Translations under genes and position numbers: made by a program | NCBI RefSeq assembly: GCF_001011115.1 | Contig: NZ_CP008874.1 | Coordinates: forward strand, 2,021,483-2,085,482 | DNA: 64,000 nucleotides | DNA from: Halanaeroarchaeum sulfurireducens | Lineage (GTDB): Archaea; Halobacteriota; Halobacteria; Halobacteriales; Halobacteriaceae | Direction of reading: 5' to 3' | The notes under the pieces: model-generated | Seen by the model: the letters and a program-made list of their open reading frames with translations, nothing else | What the model was told of the DNA's origin: nothing | The model's database searches: none | Shown here: piece after piece, positions 9,063 through 17,930 of the stretch | How positions within the stretch are numbered: the stretch's first letter is position 1 | Layout: each line of letters opens with the position of its first letter

Positions 9063-9152
9063 TCGGCGTTTCTCTCGACGGCCTGCAGCGAGCGCAGAGC
9101 GGAGAGGGTGGCGATGAGAAGATACTTCCCGCTAAAGGCCGGCAATTCGGGT

Positions 9153-9611
9153 ATGAGTCTTGGAGGCGGCGGCGGTCAACTCGAAGAGCTGTCACAGCAG
9201 CTGCAGGAGCTCGAATCGCAGAAGGAACAACTCGACGAACAGATCGAGGTACTCAATGCCGAGCAGGCCGAGATCGACGAGGCCATCGAGGCGCTCGACG
9301 TCATCGAAAGCGATGGGACGGTACAGGTTCCCCTGGGCGGCGGCGCCTACGTGCGAGCCACCATCGGCGACGTCGACGAGGTCGTCGTTGATATCGGTGG
9401 CGGCTTCGCGGCCGAACAGGACCGCGAGGGCGCCACGGAGACCCTGGAGAACAAAAAGGAGTTGCTCGATGAGGATATCGAAGAGGTCAAATCCCAAATC
9501 GCGGAACTCGAAGCCGAAAGTGACAAACTCGAAGAGCAGGCACAGCAGGCCCAACAGCAGATGATCCAGCAGCAGATGGCCCAGCAGCAGGGTCAGCAGG
9601 ATCAAGAATAG
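9153..9611 (+). CDS. pfdA: Prefoldin subunit alpha
   Basis: A 152-aa subunit of the archaeal prefoldin hexamer, which holds unfolded proteins for the thermosome. Two long coiled-coil helices (about residues 10-48 and 95-145) flank the central beta hairpin region with VPLGGGAYVRATI and VVDIGGGFAAE. The C-terminus is very rich in glutamine. ATG 9153 (MSLGGGGGQLEEL) is preferred to the open frame from 9108. The ribosomal protein LX (L18a) gene that often precedes pfdA in archaea is absent from the 90-bp gap after eif6. ftsY follows 10 bp downstream. Confidence 0.95.
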   Translation: MSLGGGGGQLEELSQQLQELESQKEQLDEQIEVLNAEQAEIDEAIEALDVIESDGTVQVPLGGGAYVRATIGDVDEVVVDIGGGFAAEQDREGATETLENKKELLDEDIEEVKSQIAELEAESDKLEEQAQQAQQQMIQQQMAQQQGQQDQE

Positions 9612-9621
9612 GGAGTTCTCG

Positions 9622-10668
9622 ATGTTCGAGGGGTTGAAGGAGAAACTCGGTTCGTTCAGGGACGATGCCGAGGAAGCCGCCGAGGAGGCGGCCGACGATA
9701 CGACCGACGATACCAAAGCTGAAGCCGACGAAGCCGCAGCTGAAACCGGTCAGTCGGCCGAGGAGACCGGAAACGAGGACCCGTCGCTGGGAGCGAAGGC
9801 AAAATCCCTGGCGACGGGAAAGGTCATTCTCGACGAGGACGACCTCGAGGAGCCGCTCTGGGACCTCGAGATGGCGCTGTTGGAAAGCGACGTCGAGATG
9901 AGCGTCGCGGAGGAAATCCTCGACACCATCGAGGCGGACCTCACCGGCGAGCGTCGCGGCTTCACCGAACAGACCGAGAACATCGTGACGGCGGCGCTCC
10001 GTGACGCCCTGCTCGAGGTCATCGACGTCGGGCAGTTCGACTTCGACGAGCACGTGGCGGCCAGCGAGAAGCCGGTCGTCATCGTCTTCACCGGCGTCAA
10101 CGGCGTCGGGAAAACGACGACGATCGCGAAGCTCGCGAAGTACCTCGATGACCGGGGCTACTCGAGCGTTCTGGCGAACGGCGACACCTACCGGGCCGGG
10201 GCCAACGAGCAGATCCAGGAGCACGCCGAACGGCTCGACAAGAAGCTCATCAGCCACGAGCGGGGTGGCGATCCGACGGCAGTTATCTACGACGCAGTCG
10301 AGTACGCCGAGGCCAACGACGTCGACGTGGTACTGGGAGACACGGCCGGTCGGCTCCACACGAGCAACGACCTGATGGCCCAGCTCGAGAAACTCGATCG
10401 TATCGTCGATCCCGATCTGACCATCTTCGTGGACGAGGCCGTCGCCGGTCAGGACGCGGTGAACCGCGCGAAGGAGTTCGACTCGGCCGCATCCATCGAC
10501 GGGACCATCCTCACGATGGCCGACGCCGACGCCCAGGGCGGCGCGGCCATCTCCATCTCGTACGTAACCGGCAAGCCCATCCTCTTTCTCGGCACCGGGC
10601 AGACGTACGACGATCTGGAGAAGTTCGATCCCGAGACGCTCGTCGACGACCTGCTCGGCGAGGCGTGA
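9622..10668 (+). CDS. ftsY: Signal recognition particle receptor FtsY
   Basis: A 348-aa SRP receptor GTPase that docks SRP-ribosome complexes at the membrane. It has an acidic, low-complexity N-terminal A region (about 1-60), the N helical bundle, and the G domain with GVNGVGKTTTIAKLA (G1), DTYRAGANEQ, DTAGRLHTSNDLM (G3) and GGAAISISY motifs. Partner of Srp54 encoded about 700 bp downstream. Co-directional with pfdA and likely in the same unit. Confidence 0.97.
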   Translation: MFEGLKEKLGSFRDDAEEAAEEAADDTTDDTKAEADEAAAETGQSAEETGNEDPSLGAKAKSLATGKVILDEDDLEEPLWDLEMALLESDVEMSVAEEILDTIEADLTGERRGFTEQTENIVTAALRDALLEVIDVGQFDFDEHVAASEKPVVIVFTGVNGVGKTTTIAKLAKYLDDRGYSSVLANGDTYRAGANEQIQEHAERLDKKLISHERGGDPTAVIYDAVEYAEANDVDVVLGDTAGRLHTSNDLMAQLEKLDRIVDPDLTIFVDEAVAGQDAVNRAKEFDSAASIDGTILTMADADAQGGAAISISYVTGKPILFLGTGQTYDDLEKFDPETLVDDLLGEA

Positions 10669-10788
10669 GCCCACGATCGATTTCTGGCGAACAGGCGAGA
10701 CCGTCCACTCGCCGAGCGGCGTCTCGCACACCCGCGGAGCGCCCGGCGGCACGCGTTATCGCATGCCTCGCCCTGGTCCGGGCTTCGT

Positions 10789-11277
10789 TCATAAACCCTC
10801 GGTCACATCCTCGTCCGCGGCCGTCGCGGGCGAGGCGGCCGCGAGGACGGTGAGTGGGGTACGGACACCCCCACGGTCGTAGGCTCGCACGTCGTCGAGC
10901 GTCCACGGCGGCACCGCGACGAAAACGTGGGGCGCCAGATCGTCGGTCGTGGCCAGGGCGGTGTCGCCACGTGGATGCGAGACGAACCGCCCTTGCGTGG
11001 TTCCGGCGGGGCGACCCAGGTCCACACCGAAGACGCGGTTGACCGCACCGCCAGCGTCTGGGAAGCTGAAATCCGCGAAGACCGGGGTCACCGCCGACAG
11101 CGTCCCGAGTCGCGCCCCCGGGCCGTCTGTCGGTTCCAGGTCGCCGGCCGGCCGGGTGGCGAGCGCGACGCTCACCGGGTCGGGCTCGCGGTCCCGGGCG
11201 AGTTCGAGCAGGGCCTCGAGCAAGGGGCGGGTCACGGCGACGGGGTCGCTTTTCACGGGTGCCCGAACGCGGGCCAC
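10789..11277 (-). CDS. Conserved haloarchaeal hypothetical protein
   Basis: A protein of about 162 aa between ftsY and srp54 on the opposite strand. It is hydrophilic with no transmembrane span or known catalytic motif; a central block ([19 protein letters not shown]) and a C-terminal block ([22 protein letters not shown]) look like a conserved small domain. I do not recognise the family. The start is uncertain: a GTG at 11277 or an ATG at 11313 are both in frame, and the latter would reach into the srp54 promoter. Coding direction is supported by a reasonable amino-acid composition compared with the arginine-rich opposite frames. Confidence 0.65.
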   Translation of the reverse strand: MARVRAPVKSDPVAVTRPLLEALLELARDREPDPVSVALATRPAGDLEPTDGPGARLGTLSAVTPVFADFSFPDAGGAVNRVFGVDLGRPAGTTQGRFVSHPRGDTALATTDDLAPHVFVAVPPWTLDDVRAYDRGGVRTPLTVLAAASPATAADEDVTEGL

Positions 11278-11317
11278 GGAATTACGTCTGGTGCCCGGCC
11301 GAGTCGGTGACAAGGGC

Positions 11318-11324
11318 TTTAATG
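11318..11324 (+). promoter_or_regulatory. TATA element of srp54
   Basis: TTTAATG centred about 30 nt upstream of ATG 11351. Confidence 0.45.
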
Positions 11325-11350
11325 GCGTGACTGCCTACGTGGGGCCAACG

Positions 11351-12745
11351 ATGGTACTCGACGACCTCGGGAGTTCCCTGCGGGGGACACTCGACAAACT
11401 CCGTGGGAAGTCCCGCATCAGCGAGGAGGACGTCGACGAGGTCGTCAAGGAGATTCAGCGGTCGCTGCTCCAGGCCGACGTCGACACGAGCCTCGTCATG
11501 GAGCTCTCGGACGACATCTCGTCCAGAGCCCTCGACGAAGAGCCCCCGGGCGGAACGACCGCCCGGGACCACGTCCTGCGTATCGTGTACGAAGAGCTGG
11601 TCGACCTCGTCGGGGAGTCGACCGAACTGCCCCTCGAGGAACAGACCATCCTGCTCGCCGGCCTCCAGGGGTCGGGGAAGACCACCACCGCGGCCAAGAT
11701 GGCCTGGTGGTTCTCGAAGAAGGGGTTACGCCCCGCGGTCATCCAGACTGACACCTTCCGCCCCGGCGCCTACGACCAGGCCAAGCAGATGGCCGACTCC
11801 GCCGAGGTATCCTTCTACGGTGACCCCGACGAGTCGGACCCGGTGGCGATCGCACGCGATGGCCTCGAGGCCACGAGCGACGCCGAGGTCCACATCGTCG
11901 ACACGGCCGGCCGACACGCCCTCGAAGATGACCTCATCGACGAGATCGAGGACATCGAGGACGCTGTCGACCCCGACCGCCGGCTGCTCGTCCTCGACGC
12001 GGCCATCGGCCAGGGCGCCAAGGAGCAGGCCCAGCGCTTCGACGACGCCATCGGCATCGACGGGGTCGTCATCACGAAACTCGACGGGACGGCCAAGGGT
12101 GGCGGCGCGCTGACCGCGGTCAACGAAACGGAGTCGACCATCGCCTTCCTCGGTTCCGGTGAGACCGTCAAGGACATCGAACGCTTCGAGCCATCGGGGT
12201 TCATCTCCCGCCTGCTCGGCATGGGGGACCTCAAACAGCTCACCGAGCGCGTCGAGCGCGCGATGGAGGAGACCGACGAGGAAGAAGAGGACTGGGACCC
12301 CGAAGACATGCTCCAGGGCGAGTTCACGCTCAAGGATATGCGCCACCAGATGAAGGCACTCGATCGGATGGGGCCCCTGGGGCAGGTCATGGACATGATC
12401 CCGGGCATGGGCGGCAACATCATGGACCAGTTGCCCGACGACGCGATGGATGTTACCCAGGAGCGAATGCGGACCTTCGAGACGATCATGGACTCGATGA
12501 CCGAGGGCGAGCTCGAAAACCCCCGCTCGATCGGCCAGAGCCGCACGGAGCGAATCGCCCGGGGCAGTGGTACGTCCGAAGACGACATCAGAGAGTTGCT
12601 CCAGCAGTATCGGACGATGTCCCAGGCCCTCAAGCAGTTCCAGGGGATGGGAGACAGCGACATGCAGCGCATGATGAAACAGATGGAAGGCGGCGGAGGC
12701 ATGGGCGACATGGGAGACATGGGCGGCGCGGGACCGTTCGGGTGA
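11351..12745 (+). CDS. srp54: Signal recognition particle 54 kDa protein
   Basis: A 464-aa SRP GTPase that binds signal sequences and 7S RNA. N domain at about 1-85, then G domain with [15 protein letters not shown] (G1), [22 protein letters not shown] (G3) and [13 protein letters not shown], then a methionine-rich M domain (from about 300) with [12 protein letters not shown] and the [27 protein letters not shown]-binding helix region. The C-terminus ends in Met/Gly-rich repeats. The frame is open back to 10949, but the family N-terminus begins at ATG 11351 ([17 protein letters not shown]). Confidence 0.97.
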   Translation: MVLDDLGSSLRGTLDKLRGKSRISEEDVDEVVKEIQRSLLQADVDTSLVMELSDDISSRALDEEPPGGTTARDHVLRIVYEELVDLVGESTELPLEEQTILLAGLQGSGKTTTAAKMAWWFSKKGLRPAVIQTDTFRPGAYDQAKQMADSAEVSFYGDPDESDPVAIARDGLEATSDAEVHIVDTAGRHALEDDLIDEIEDIEDAVDPDRRLLVLDAAIGQGAKEQAQRFDDAIGIDGVVITKLDGTAKGGGALTAVNETESTIAFLGSGETVKDIERFEPSGFISRLLGMGDLKQLTERVERAMEETDEEEEDWDPEDMLQGEFTLKDMRHQMKALDRMGPLGQVMDMIPGMGGNIMDQLPDDAMDVTQERMRTFETIMDSMTEGELENPRSIGQSRTERIARGSGTSEDDIRELLQQYRTMSQALKQFQGMGDSDMQRMMKQMEGGGGMGDMGDMGGAGPFG

Positions 12746-12784
12746 ACCCTCCTCCGACGATAGGTCGGTTCCAGGCCGGGAGCA

Positions 12785-12792
12785 TTTTTATC
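12785..12792 (+). promoter_or_regulatory. TATA element of the MgtE pair
   Basis: TTTTTATC about 26 nt before ATG 12816. Confidence 0.45.
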
Positions 12793-12815
12793 ACGCCGCC
12801 TCGTTGATGCCGGCT

Positions 12816-13391
12816 ATGGACGTTCGCGAGGTTATCGTGGAGAGCTACCGCGAGGGTTTCTCGCCGGTGGTCGCGAGTGCGATCGGCGGCCTGCTTGCCG
12901 GGGTGATTCTGGGCAGCATGCAGGATCAGCTCTCCGCCCTCCCCGGTCTGCTCGTCCTCGTCCCCGCGCTATTGGCCACCCGGGGGAACGTCTACGGGGC
13001 GTTCGCCTCCCGGATCGCCTCCGGCCTCCACCAGGGGCTCGTCGAGCCACGGATTCGGCCCGACGAGCGACTGCGCGCCGCGGCGGTGGCGGCGATGTCC
13101 AACAACCTCCTCGCGAGCGGGATCGCCGCCGTGCTCACCGTGGCCATCCTCCGTATGCTCGGTCGGCCTGTCGCCGGGCTCCCCACGCTGGTCGGCATCG
13201 CCGTCCTCGCCGCCTTCCTCGCCGGGCTCGCCCTGTCAGTCGTCGTGGTCGTCGTCATGATGCTCGGGTACAGGCGTGGAATCGATCCCGACACGCTGGT
13301 CGGCCCGCTCGTGACGACGACGGGCGACGTCATCGGCATCTCGTTTTTGCTCGTGGCCGTCGACCTCGCACTCGCGCTGGGGGGAACGTAG
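12816..13391 (+). CDS. MgtE-like divalent cation transporter domain protein, first copy
   Basis: A 191-aa integral membrane protein equivalent to one MgtE/SLC41 membrane domain (about five spans). It carries the PALLATRGNVYGAFASRIASGLH block that corresponds to the conserved cation-pore segment. It lacks the N-terminal MgtE N and CBS domains that gate bacterial Mg2+ channels. The stop abuts the start of a second MgtE-like gene, so the two are translated together. Mg2+ or Co2+ transport is inferred from family only. ATG 12816 is chosen by the TATA spacing; ATGs at 12804 and 12807 are also in frame. Confidence 0.85.
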   Translation: MDVREVIVESYREGFSPVVASAIGGLLAGVILGSMQDQLSALPGLLVLVPALLATRGNVYGAFASRIASGLHQGLVEPRIRPDERLRAAAVAAMSNNLLASGIAAVLTVAILRMLGRPVAGLPTLVGIAVLAAFLAGLALSVVVVVVMMLGYRRGIDPDTLVGPLVTTTGDVIGISFLLVAVDLALALGGT

Positions 13392-13964
13392 ATGCTGGGG
13401 GGACCGACCACTCAGCGATGGACCGTCCGCGGCATCCTTCGGGCCACACTGCCCGTCCTGCTCGTGCTCACGGTCGTCGCGGTCGGCTCCGGCCTCGTCC
13501 TGGGGGGATTCGAGGAGGCGCTCTACGAACACCCCTCGTTACTCGTCCTGGTACCGGTCACTATTGGGACGGCCGGGAGCCTGGGGAGCCTGCTCGCCAG
13601 TCGGCTCTCGACGGCTTTCCACCTGGGCACGCTCTCGTTTTCACTCGACGACGAACACCTCCTCGGCCACACGATCGCAACCATCCTGCTCGCGCTCTCG
13701 GCGTTCCCCGCGGTCGGCGTCGGCGCCTGGGCCATCGTCTCCGCACTCGGCACGCGCGACCTGGCGTTGACCACCGTCCTCGCCATCGCCACCGGGAGCG
13801 GTGCGGCGCTGGCAGTCCTGACCGTCGCCGTCACCCTGGCCACGACCTACGGTGCCTACGTCCTCGGCCTCGACCCGGACGACGTGGTCATCCCGGTCGT
13901 TACCGTCACCTGCGACGTCCTCGGGGTCGTCGTCCTCTTCGTGATGGTGTCGCTTTTTACCTGA
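13392..13964 (+). CDS. MgtE-like divalent cation transporter domain protein, second copy
   Basis: A 190-aa membrane protein with the same five-span architecture as its neighbour, and the matching pore block (PVTIGTAGSLGSLLASRLSTAFHLG). The ATG directly follows the TAG of the first copy with no gap. The two resemble the two halves of a eukaryotic SLC41 transporter split into separate genes, and may form a heterodimer. No regulatory domain is present. Confidence 0.85.
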   Translation: MLGGPTTQRWTVRGILRATLPVLLVLTVVAVGSGLVLGGFEEALYEHPSLLVLVPVTIGTAGSLGSLLASRLSTAFHLGTLSFSLDDEHLLGHTIATILLALSAFPAVGVGAWAIVSALGTRDLALTTVLAIATGSGAALAVLTVAVTLATTYGAYVLGLDPDDVVIPVVTVTCDVLGVVVLFVMVSLFT

Positions 13965-13965
13965 G

Positions 13966-14385
13966 TTACTCGCCTGGGTACTCGGGCGGTTCGCCCCCGT
14001 CGGTCGACGGCGCCAGGTAGTCGATGAACGATTCGACGTCGGGGTCGTGGACAGTCACGGCTACCTCCACGTCGCCCAGTTCGTCGGGGCTGCCCACCGC
14101 GAAGTTGACGACGTCGTTCCGGGCAGCCTGCTTTTTGAGTTCGAAGGAGAAGCCGTTCGGCCCGTGGTTCGCGAAGAACTCCGAGCGGGCCGTATCCAGG
14201 ATACGCTGTTCGAAGAGCCGTTTTCGGAAATGCGAGAGGTCGTGGGTCGTTGCCGTGACCCGGTCCGCGCTGGTGGCGACCTCACTCTCAGGGAACAGCG
14301 TCGTTATGGTCTCCACCACCCGGGATTCTTCCTCCGTCGGGTTGATCGGGGCTTCCAGGCGGACGTCGGCCTGATAGGCAGTCAT
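13966..14385 (-). CDS. RNA-binding domain protein (UPF0201 type)
   Basis: A 139-aa protein of the archaeal UPF0201/RNA_binding family, with the typical core (SHFRKRLFEQRILDTARSEFFANHG and FELKKQAARNDVVNFAVG). The function is not established. It overlaps the upstream kinase-like gene by 4 bp (ATGA), giving translational coupling; this pairing of UPF0200 with UPF0201 is common in archaea. Confidence 0.87.
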   Translation of the reverse strand: MTAYQADVRLEAPINPTEEESRVVETITTLFPESEVATSADRVTATTHDLSHFRKRLFEQRILDTARSEFFANHGPNGFSFELKKQAARNDVVNFAVGSPDELGDVEVAVTVHDPDVESFIDYLAPSTDGGEPPEYPGE

Positions 14386-14936
14386 GGATCGCTCTCCTCC
14401 TCGAGAAGGGTGCGAACGCGGTCGCGAAACGCTTCGAGGGAGCCGGTGTTCTCGATTCTCACGTCGGCAGCGTCGATGGCCGCGTCCATGCCGAAACCGA
14501 GTTCGCGCTCGTCGCGTTCGGCCAGTGACTCACCGCCATCCTCGGCGGCGGTATCGCGGCCCCGGTCGGACAGGCGCCCCTCGCGAAGGTCGAAGGGGGC
14601 GTAGATTTCGACCACTGTGAGGTCCTCGCCGAAGGCCTCCTCGAAGACCTCGACCTCGGCGCCGGCGCGAATACCGTCGACGAGGACGGTCCCGGCCTCG
14701 GCCAGCCGCGACTCGATGATGGGAAGCGACCGATCGGCAATGGCCGCCGGTCCGTTCTCCTCCCGCATCGCCTGGGCCACCGCTCCGTGGTCGGTGGCGG
14801 GGTCGAGCCCTCGGTCCTCGGTCTCGGCGCGCACCACGTCACCCATCGTGACGACCGGGATGTCCATCTCGCGAGCCACCGCCGCGGCCTCACTCTTCCC
14901 GCTTCCCGGCAGTCCGACGATACCGATAACCTGCAT
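14382..14936 (-). CDS. UPF0200 nucleotide-kinase-like protein (dephospho-CoA kinase-like)
   Basis: A 184-aa P-loop protein with Walker A GLPGSGKSEAA at residues 7-17 and a fold resembling dephospho-CoA kinase and adenylate kinases. The archaeal UPF0200 family's substrate is not settled. It is followed by, and overlaps, the UPF0201 gene. It starts at ATG 14936 (MQVIGIVGLPGSG). Confidence 0.87.
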   Translation of the reverse strand: MQVIGIVGLPGSGKSEAAAVAREMDIPVVTMGDVVRAETEDRGLDPATDHGAVAQAMREENGPAAIADRSLPIIESRLAEAGTVLVDGIRAGAEVEVFEEAFGEDLTVVEIYAPFDLREGRLSDRGRDTAAEDGGESLAERDERELGFGMDAAIDAADVRIENTGSLEAFRDRVRTLLEEESDP

Positions 14937-14990
14937 CGTGTCGGCGTAGGGTATGGGGCGTCTTTTGGATTCCGCTCTCGCTGACAGCCT

Positions 14991-15010
14991 CCCACCCGTG
15001 AGCGGGTGGG
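14991..15010. repeat. Perfect hairpin palindrome between the CDC48-like and UPF0200 genes
   Basis: Arms CCCACCCG (14991-14998) and CGGGTGGG (15003-15010) with a TGAG loop. It lies just downstream of the CDC48-like gene. The palindrome with a following CTTCC resembles ends of haloarchaeal IS200/IS605 (IS1341-type) elements as I recall them, but no tnpA or tnpB remnant is next to it. It could also be a transcription terminator hairpin; no T-run follows on either strand. Confidence 0.6.
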
Positions 15011-15023
15011 CTTCCGTTCTCGA

Positions 15024-17105
15024 TCACTCCTCCGGTGACGACCTACCCGCGGGGTCGACGGCGGCGGGGTCGACCGCGGCGAGGGCGCGGGCGAAGTCCG
15101 TGGCCGTCACCCGCGGTTCGCCCGATCGGTCGCCCTCGACGGACGCTTCGACGGCGAGCAGGCTCGCCTCCCGCACAACTGCCTCGATATCGCTTCCGGT
15201 GTAACCGGCGGTTTCGGCGGCGAGCACGTCCATATCCACGCCGTCGGTCGGCACCGAGGCCGTGTGGACGCCGAAAATGTCCCGGCGGGCGTCGTGGTCC
15301 GGGAGGCCGACCTCCACGAGTTTCTCGAAGCGTCCGGTCCGAACTAGCGCGGGGTCGATGACGTCCGGGCGGTTGGTCGCCCCGATGACGACCACGTCGT
15401 CCAGCGGTTCGAGGCCGTCCATCTCGGTGAGCAACTGTGAGACGACGCGCTCGACGACGCGGGTGCCGCCCTCGTCACCCCGTCGCGGTGAGATGGCGTC
15501 CACCTCGTCGAAGAACACGACGCTGGGTGCGTGCTGGCGGGCCGTCTCGAAGATGTCGCGGATCGCCCGCTCGCTCTCCCCCACCCACTTGTCGAGGATC
15601 TCCGGCCCCTTCACTGAGATGAAATTCGCATCGGTGGCGTGGGCGACGGCTTTCGCGAGCATGGTCTTGCCCGTCCCCGGCGGTCCGTAGAGCAGGATCC
15701 CGCGGGGCGGCGTCGCGTCCAGGGCCTCGAAGCGGTCGGGATAGCGCATCGGCCACTCCACGCTCCGGGCGAGTGCGCGCTTGGCCTCCTCGAGGCCGCC
15801 GATGTCGTCGTAGGTGACCGCCGGCACGTCCACGTGGTGGTCGCGCATCGCGCTCGGTTCGGCGACCGACAGGGCGTGCTCGAAGTCCGTGCGTGTCACC
15901 GCCTTCCCGCCGTCCCGCCGAGCGGCAGCGAGGACCGCCTCCGAGACCAGGGCAGCGAGGTCCGCGCCGACGAAGCCATGCGTTTGCCCCGCCACGGCGT
16001 CGAGGTCGACGTCGCGCCCGATCGGAACGTCGCGAGTTCGGACGGCGAGCATCTCCCGGCGCTCCACCCGCGATGGGACGCCGAGGTTGATGTCGCGTTC
16101 GAGTCGCCGGCCGCGCCGCAGCGACGGGTCGACGTCGCTGCCCTTCCGTGCCGTCGCGAGGACGGCCACGTCGGACTCGGCGGCAAGCGCGTCGACGAGC
16201 GATCGGACGTGCGCGGCGATCCGCCGCCCGCGATCCGAGGACCCGGCGTCCGCGGGGACGATCGCGTCGAGTTCGTCGAGGACCACCAGCGTGGGCGCGT
16301 TGGCGCGGGCCTCCCGCCGCACACGCGAGCACTCCTCGCCGACGTCGGCAGAACGCATTGCGGCGACGTCCGCGCTGTCGAGCCAGACGACGTGGGCGTC
16401 GATCTCCGTCGCGATCGCCCGGGCGAGGAGGGTCTTCCCACTCCCCGCGGGACCGGTGAGGAGCACGCCACCGACGGGCGTTCCGCCCAGGCGCTCGAAT
16501 CGCTCGGGCGCCGTCAGCGGCTCCACGACGGCCTGCCGGAGCGCTTCGATGGCCGACGACAAGCCGCCGACGTCCCCGATAGTGACTGCCGTGGGCCCCT
16601 CGTCACGAGCCGGATCCTCCCGCGATACGACGGTGGTTTGCTCGGTGATCACGACGGGCCCGTTCGGCAGCGTGTCCGTAACGACGAGCGGGATCGATAG
16701 CGACCCATCCAGCAACGACGCCTCGACTGTGTCACCGGAAGAGACAGGTCGGCCCGCGAGGGTCCGCGCGAGCGGGACTTCCCCCTCGCGCACGTCCACC
16801 GCCCGCGTCGGTGCGACCGTCACCTGGTCGGCCGGCTCCACGGTCGCCTTCGCCACCGTGACCCGGTCTCCGGGATCGACGGCCGCGTTCTCCCGGACCG
16901 CCGATCCCAGGGCGACGCCGTCAGCGTCGACGCTGGCCCGGGAGACCGAGGCCACCGTCCGGTCGCTGCCCTCGACGGCAACGTACTCGCCTGGGGCCAC
17001 GTTCAGCCGACGCATGACCGCTCGCTGGACGCCGGCCGCGTCCGCCCTGTTGGGCTGTCGGTTGGCCGCAACCACGAGGTTCAGGGCGTCACTCTCGATG
17101 CTCAT
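15024..17105 (-). CDS. CDC48/VCP-like AAA+ ATPase
   Basis: A 693-aa double-AAA unfoldase. N-terminal double-psi/CDC48 N region at about 1-175 (ANRQPNRADAAGVQRAVMRRL), first AAA domain with GPAGSGKTLLARAI and LVVLDELDAIVP, second AAA domain with GPPGTGKTMLAKAV, VVFFDEVDAI and NRPDVIDPALVRTGRFEKLVEVGLP. Archaeal CDC48 uses ATP to extract or unfold proteins, often for the proteasome. It is somewhat short for the usual 740-760 aa, with a divergent N domain, so it is probably one of the haloarchaeal paralogues rather than the main CDC48. It is divergent from the tRNA-Arg gene. Confidence 0.93.
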   Translation of the reverse strand: MSIESDALNLVVAANRQPNRADAAGVQRAVMRRLNVAPGEYVAVEGSDRTVASVSRASVDADGVALGSAVRENAAVDPGDRVTVAKATVEPADQVTVAPTRAVDVREGEVPLARTLAGRPVSSGDTVEASLLDGSLSIPLVVTDTLPNGPVVITEQTTVVSREDPARDEGPTAVTIGDVGGLSSAIEALRQAVVEPLTAPERFERLGGTPVGGVLLTGPAGSGKTLLARAIATEIDAHVVWLDSADVAAMRSADVGEECSRVRREARANAPTLVVLDELDAIVPADAGSSDRGRRIAAHVRSLVDALAAESDVAVLATARKGSDVDPSLRRGRRLERDINLGVPSRVERREMLAVRTRDVPIGRDVDLDAVAGQTHGFVGADLAALVSEAVLAAARRDGGKAVTRTDFEHALSVAEPSAMRDHHVDVPAVTYDDIGGLEEAKRALARSVEWPMRYPDRFEALDATPPRGILLYGPPGTGKTMLAKAVAHATDANFISVKGPEILDKWVGESERAIRDIFETARQHAPSVVFFDEVDAISPRRGDEGGTRVVERVVSQLLTEMDGLEPLDDVVVIGATNRPDVIDPALVRTGRFEKLVEVGLPDHDARRDIFGVHTASVPTDGVDMDVLAAETAGYTGSDIEAVVREASLLAVEASVEGDRSGEPRVTATDFARALAAVDPAAVDPAGRSSPEE

Positions 17106-17337
17106 CGGTAGGGTGGGCGACGCGTCGGGCGGCGGTCGTTTCGGGGCGATTCCGCTGGGCGTGCGTTCGGGTTCGAGCCGCGATTCGTCTCGGGAGGGAA
17201 AGCGTTGTGCTGCATGGCTGCGCGCGATGGGTGGCCAGTGGGATGGTGGGAGGGAGGACGGCCAGCACTATAAAAGGGCCGTCGGACGTCGGATTAGGCC
17301 GACATTTATAAAGTCCGGAGGGGCATAGCGATTTTCG
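17106..17337. other. Intergenic region upstream of tRNA-Arg
   Basis: 232 bp without a gene. It contains two TATA-like elements on the plus strand (about 17270-17277 and 17303-17312); the second is placed correctly for the tRNA. The first could start a short transcript near 17300, where a small GTCGG/CCGAC hairpin occurs. Confidence 0.5.
17303..17312 (+). promoter_or_regulatory. TATA element of tRNA-Arg
   Basis: ATTTATAAAG about 30 nt upstream of the tRNA 5' end at 17338. Confidence 0.6.
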
Positions 17338-17442
17338 GGGCACGTAGCTCAGTCCGGATAGAGCGTCGGACTTCTATTCGCGGCAGCACGGCTGTCGGGA
17401 GAAGACATCCGACGGTCGTGGGTTCGAATCCCACCGTGCCCG
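17338..17442 (+). tRNA. tRNA-Arg(UCU) with a 30-nt intron
   Basis: Acceptor arms GGGCACG (17338-17344) and CGTGCCC pair, with discriminator G at 17442. The anticodon stem TCGGA (17366-17370) pairs with TCCGA (17408-17412). The loop CTTCTA gives anticodon TCT at 17373-17375. The intron is read as 17377-17406, between tRNA positions 37 and 38, the canonical archaeal place for the bulge-helix-bulge endonuclease. The T arm GGTTCGAATCC is normal. The mature tRNA would be 75 nt. Its 3' end is repeated twice downstream, as at an integration site. Confidence 0.92.
17421..17442 (+). repeat. tRNA-Arg 3' end acting as attachment-site core, copy 1 (inside the tRNA)
   Basis: The T arm and acceptor strand of the functional tRNA. 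The same 22 nt occur at 17523-17544 and 17932-17953. Confidence 0.75.
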
Positions 17443-17521
17443 CTTTGCTGCGAGCAACGTCCGCGAGCAGCAAACGGCACGGGATTCGAGCCCTGCAAGA
17501 CGAGCGTAGCGAGTCTTGCTC

Positions 17522-17752
17522 CGGTTCGAATCCCACCGTGCCCGTCCACCTTTTTACTCGTCGGGTTCGCCTCCGGCGAACCGCTCTCCACTCACGGCGG
17601 CGACGCGCCGTTCGTGCGTTCCGAGGGACCTTCGGTCCCTCGCGACTCGCAAAAATCTGGACCAAAAACGTCCTCGGTGCTCACTTCGTTCGCACCGAGC
17701 GAACCGCCTCGCTTCGCTCGGCGGATGCTGGCAAACCGTTCTCCTGGAATAG
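17522..17752 (+). repeat. Direct repeat R1: tRNA-Arg 3' end plus downstream flank
   Basis: Begins with a copy of the tRNA 3' end (17523-17544), then a T-rich run and GC-rich palindromes. Segment 17522-17599 matches 17931-18008, and 17608-17747 matches 18080-18219 with no difference I could see. R1 lacks about 63 bp present in R2. This looks like an attL/attR-type scar left by elements that integrated into tRNA-Arg. Confidence 0.85.
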
Positions 17753-17930
17753 TCATATCGTACGGTGGAACAAAACGAGAATCCCGACCCGCTACGGACG
17801 CTCTGGAACTTTCGCCATGCCCGTGCAGGGAGGAGCAAAGCGACGACCGAACCGGCGCGAAAGGGGATTCGTACCCGGGGAGACGCAGCCCGGGAAGTGA
17901 GCGGAGCGAACGACCCGGAACGTCTCCACT

